From positions 1 to 5,044 of the forward strand of contig JAERMN010000289.1 in NCBI GenBank assembly GCA_016844625.1: a stretch of DNA of 5,044 nt. The letters are read 5' to 3'. Positions 4,984 through 5,044 of the stretch are shown piece by piece. The translations under genes were made by a program, and so were the position numbers. A model generated the notes under the pieces. The model did no database searches. It saw only the letters and a list, made by a program, of their open reading frames with translations, and had not been told where the DNA came from. The DNA comes from Deltaproteobacteria bacterium (lineage in GTDB: Bacteria > Desulfobacterota > Binatia > UBA9968). Position 1 is the stretch's first letter. Every line of letters begins with the position of its first letter.

Positions 4984-5044
4984 CGGTTCATATTAGCGCG
5001 CGGGCTTGGCCCTGTCCCAATATCGGCAAGAATTATTTTCAGTT
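4984..5044 (-). promoter_or_regulatory. Upstream region of the oxidoreductase with a possible leaderless -10 box
   Basis: On the minus strand TAATAT (complement of 4990-4995) ends six bases before the ATG and fits the TANNNT pattern of promoters that begin transcription at the start codon. A weak -35 candidate, TTGGGA, lies 19 bases further upstream. No Shine-Dalgarno is present between them and the ATG. The region is cut by the window end, so a promoter further upstream, or an upstream gene in the same operon, cannot be ruled out. Confidence 0.3.

Noticed and set aside
1..5044. A new defence, mobile or RiPP system
   Set aside because: No nuclease, transposase, phage gene, reverse transcriptase, array or precursor-peptide gene is visible. 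The PqqD-like domain alone does not make a RiPP cluster.

Overview
The window is a housekeeping-type segment of a moderately GC-rich, probably Gram-negative bacterial chromosome. The Gram-negative call rests on a lipobox protein with a glycine-zipper domain at the left edge. The long MEMO-family protein, a PYROXD2-like oxidoreductase, and a hairpin repeat of a kind I remember from Acidobacteria, Planctomycetes, Verrucomicrobia and 'deltaproteobacterial' genomes suggest an uncultivated soil or sediment lineage. That placement is a low-confidence inference. I see no tRNA, rRNA, CRISPR array, transposase or phage gene.

Left to right: (1) positions 1-180, minus strand, the N-terminal part of a glycine-zipper lipoprotein cut by the window edge. 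(2) 181-401, a divergent intergenic region with a recognisable promoter for each side; the rightward one (TTGACA-18-TATAGT) is strong. (3) 402-1499, a complete Mrp/ApbC/NBP35-type P-loop ATPase with a fused N-terminal MIP18 domain. (4) 1553-1852, a stand-alone MIP18-domain protein of the SufT/YitW type, 53 bases downstream with its own Shine-Dalgarno, almost certainly in the same operon. (5) 1853-2021, a spacer with several hairpins. (6) 2022-3281, a long MEMO-family protein (family of AmmeMemoRadiSam system protein B) with all expected metal-site residues and an N-terminal PqqD-like winged-helix domain. (7) 3282-3561, the intergenic region between convergent genes, holding two adjacent hairpins that look like a dispersed REP-type repeat. 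(8) 3562-4983, minus strand, a complete FAD-dependent oxidoreductase of the phytoene dehydrogenase/PYROXD2 group. (9) 4984-5044, its short upstream region, with a possible -10 box so close to the ATG that the mRNA may be leaderless.

The functional core is the rightward pair mrp-sufT, which would carry and deliver Fe-S clusters to apoproteins. The MEMO protein follows on the same strand. Human MEMO1 has been reported to bind copper or iron at the residues conserved here, so a role in metal handling is a reasonable but unproven link. The oxidoreductase is convergent and probably unrelated. I found no clear evidence of a wholly new system. The points most worth a second look are the PqqD-like/MEMO fusion next to Fe-S genes and the compound hairpin repeat.
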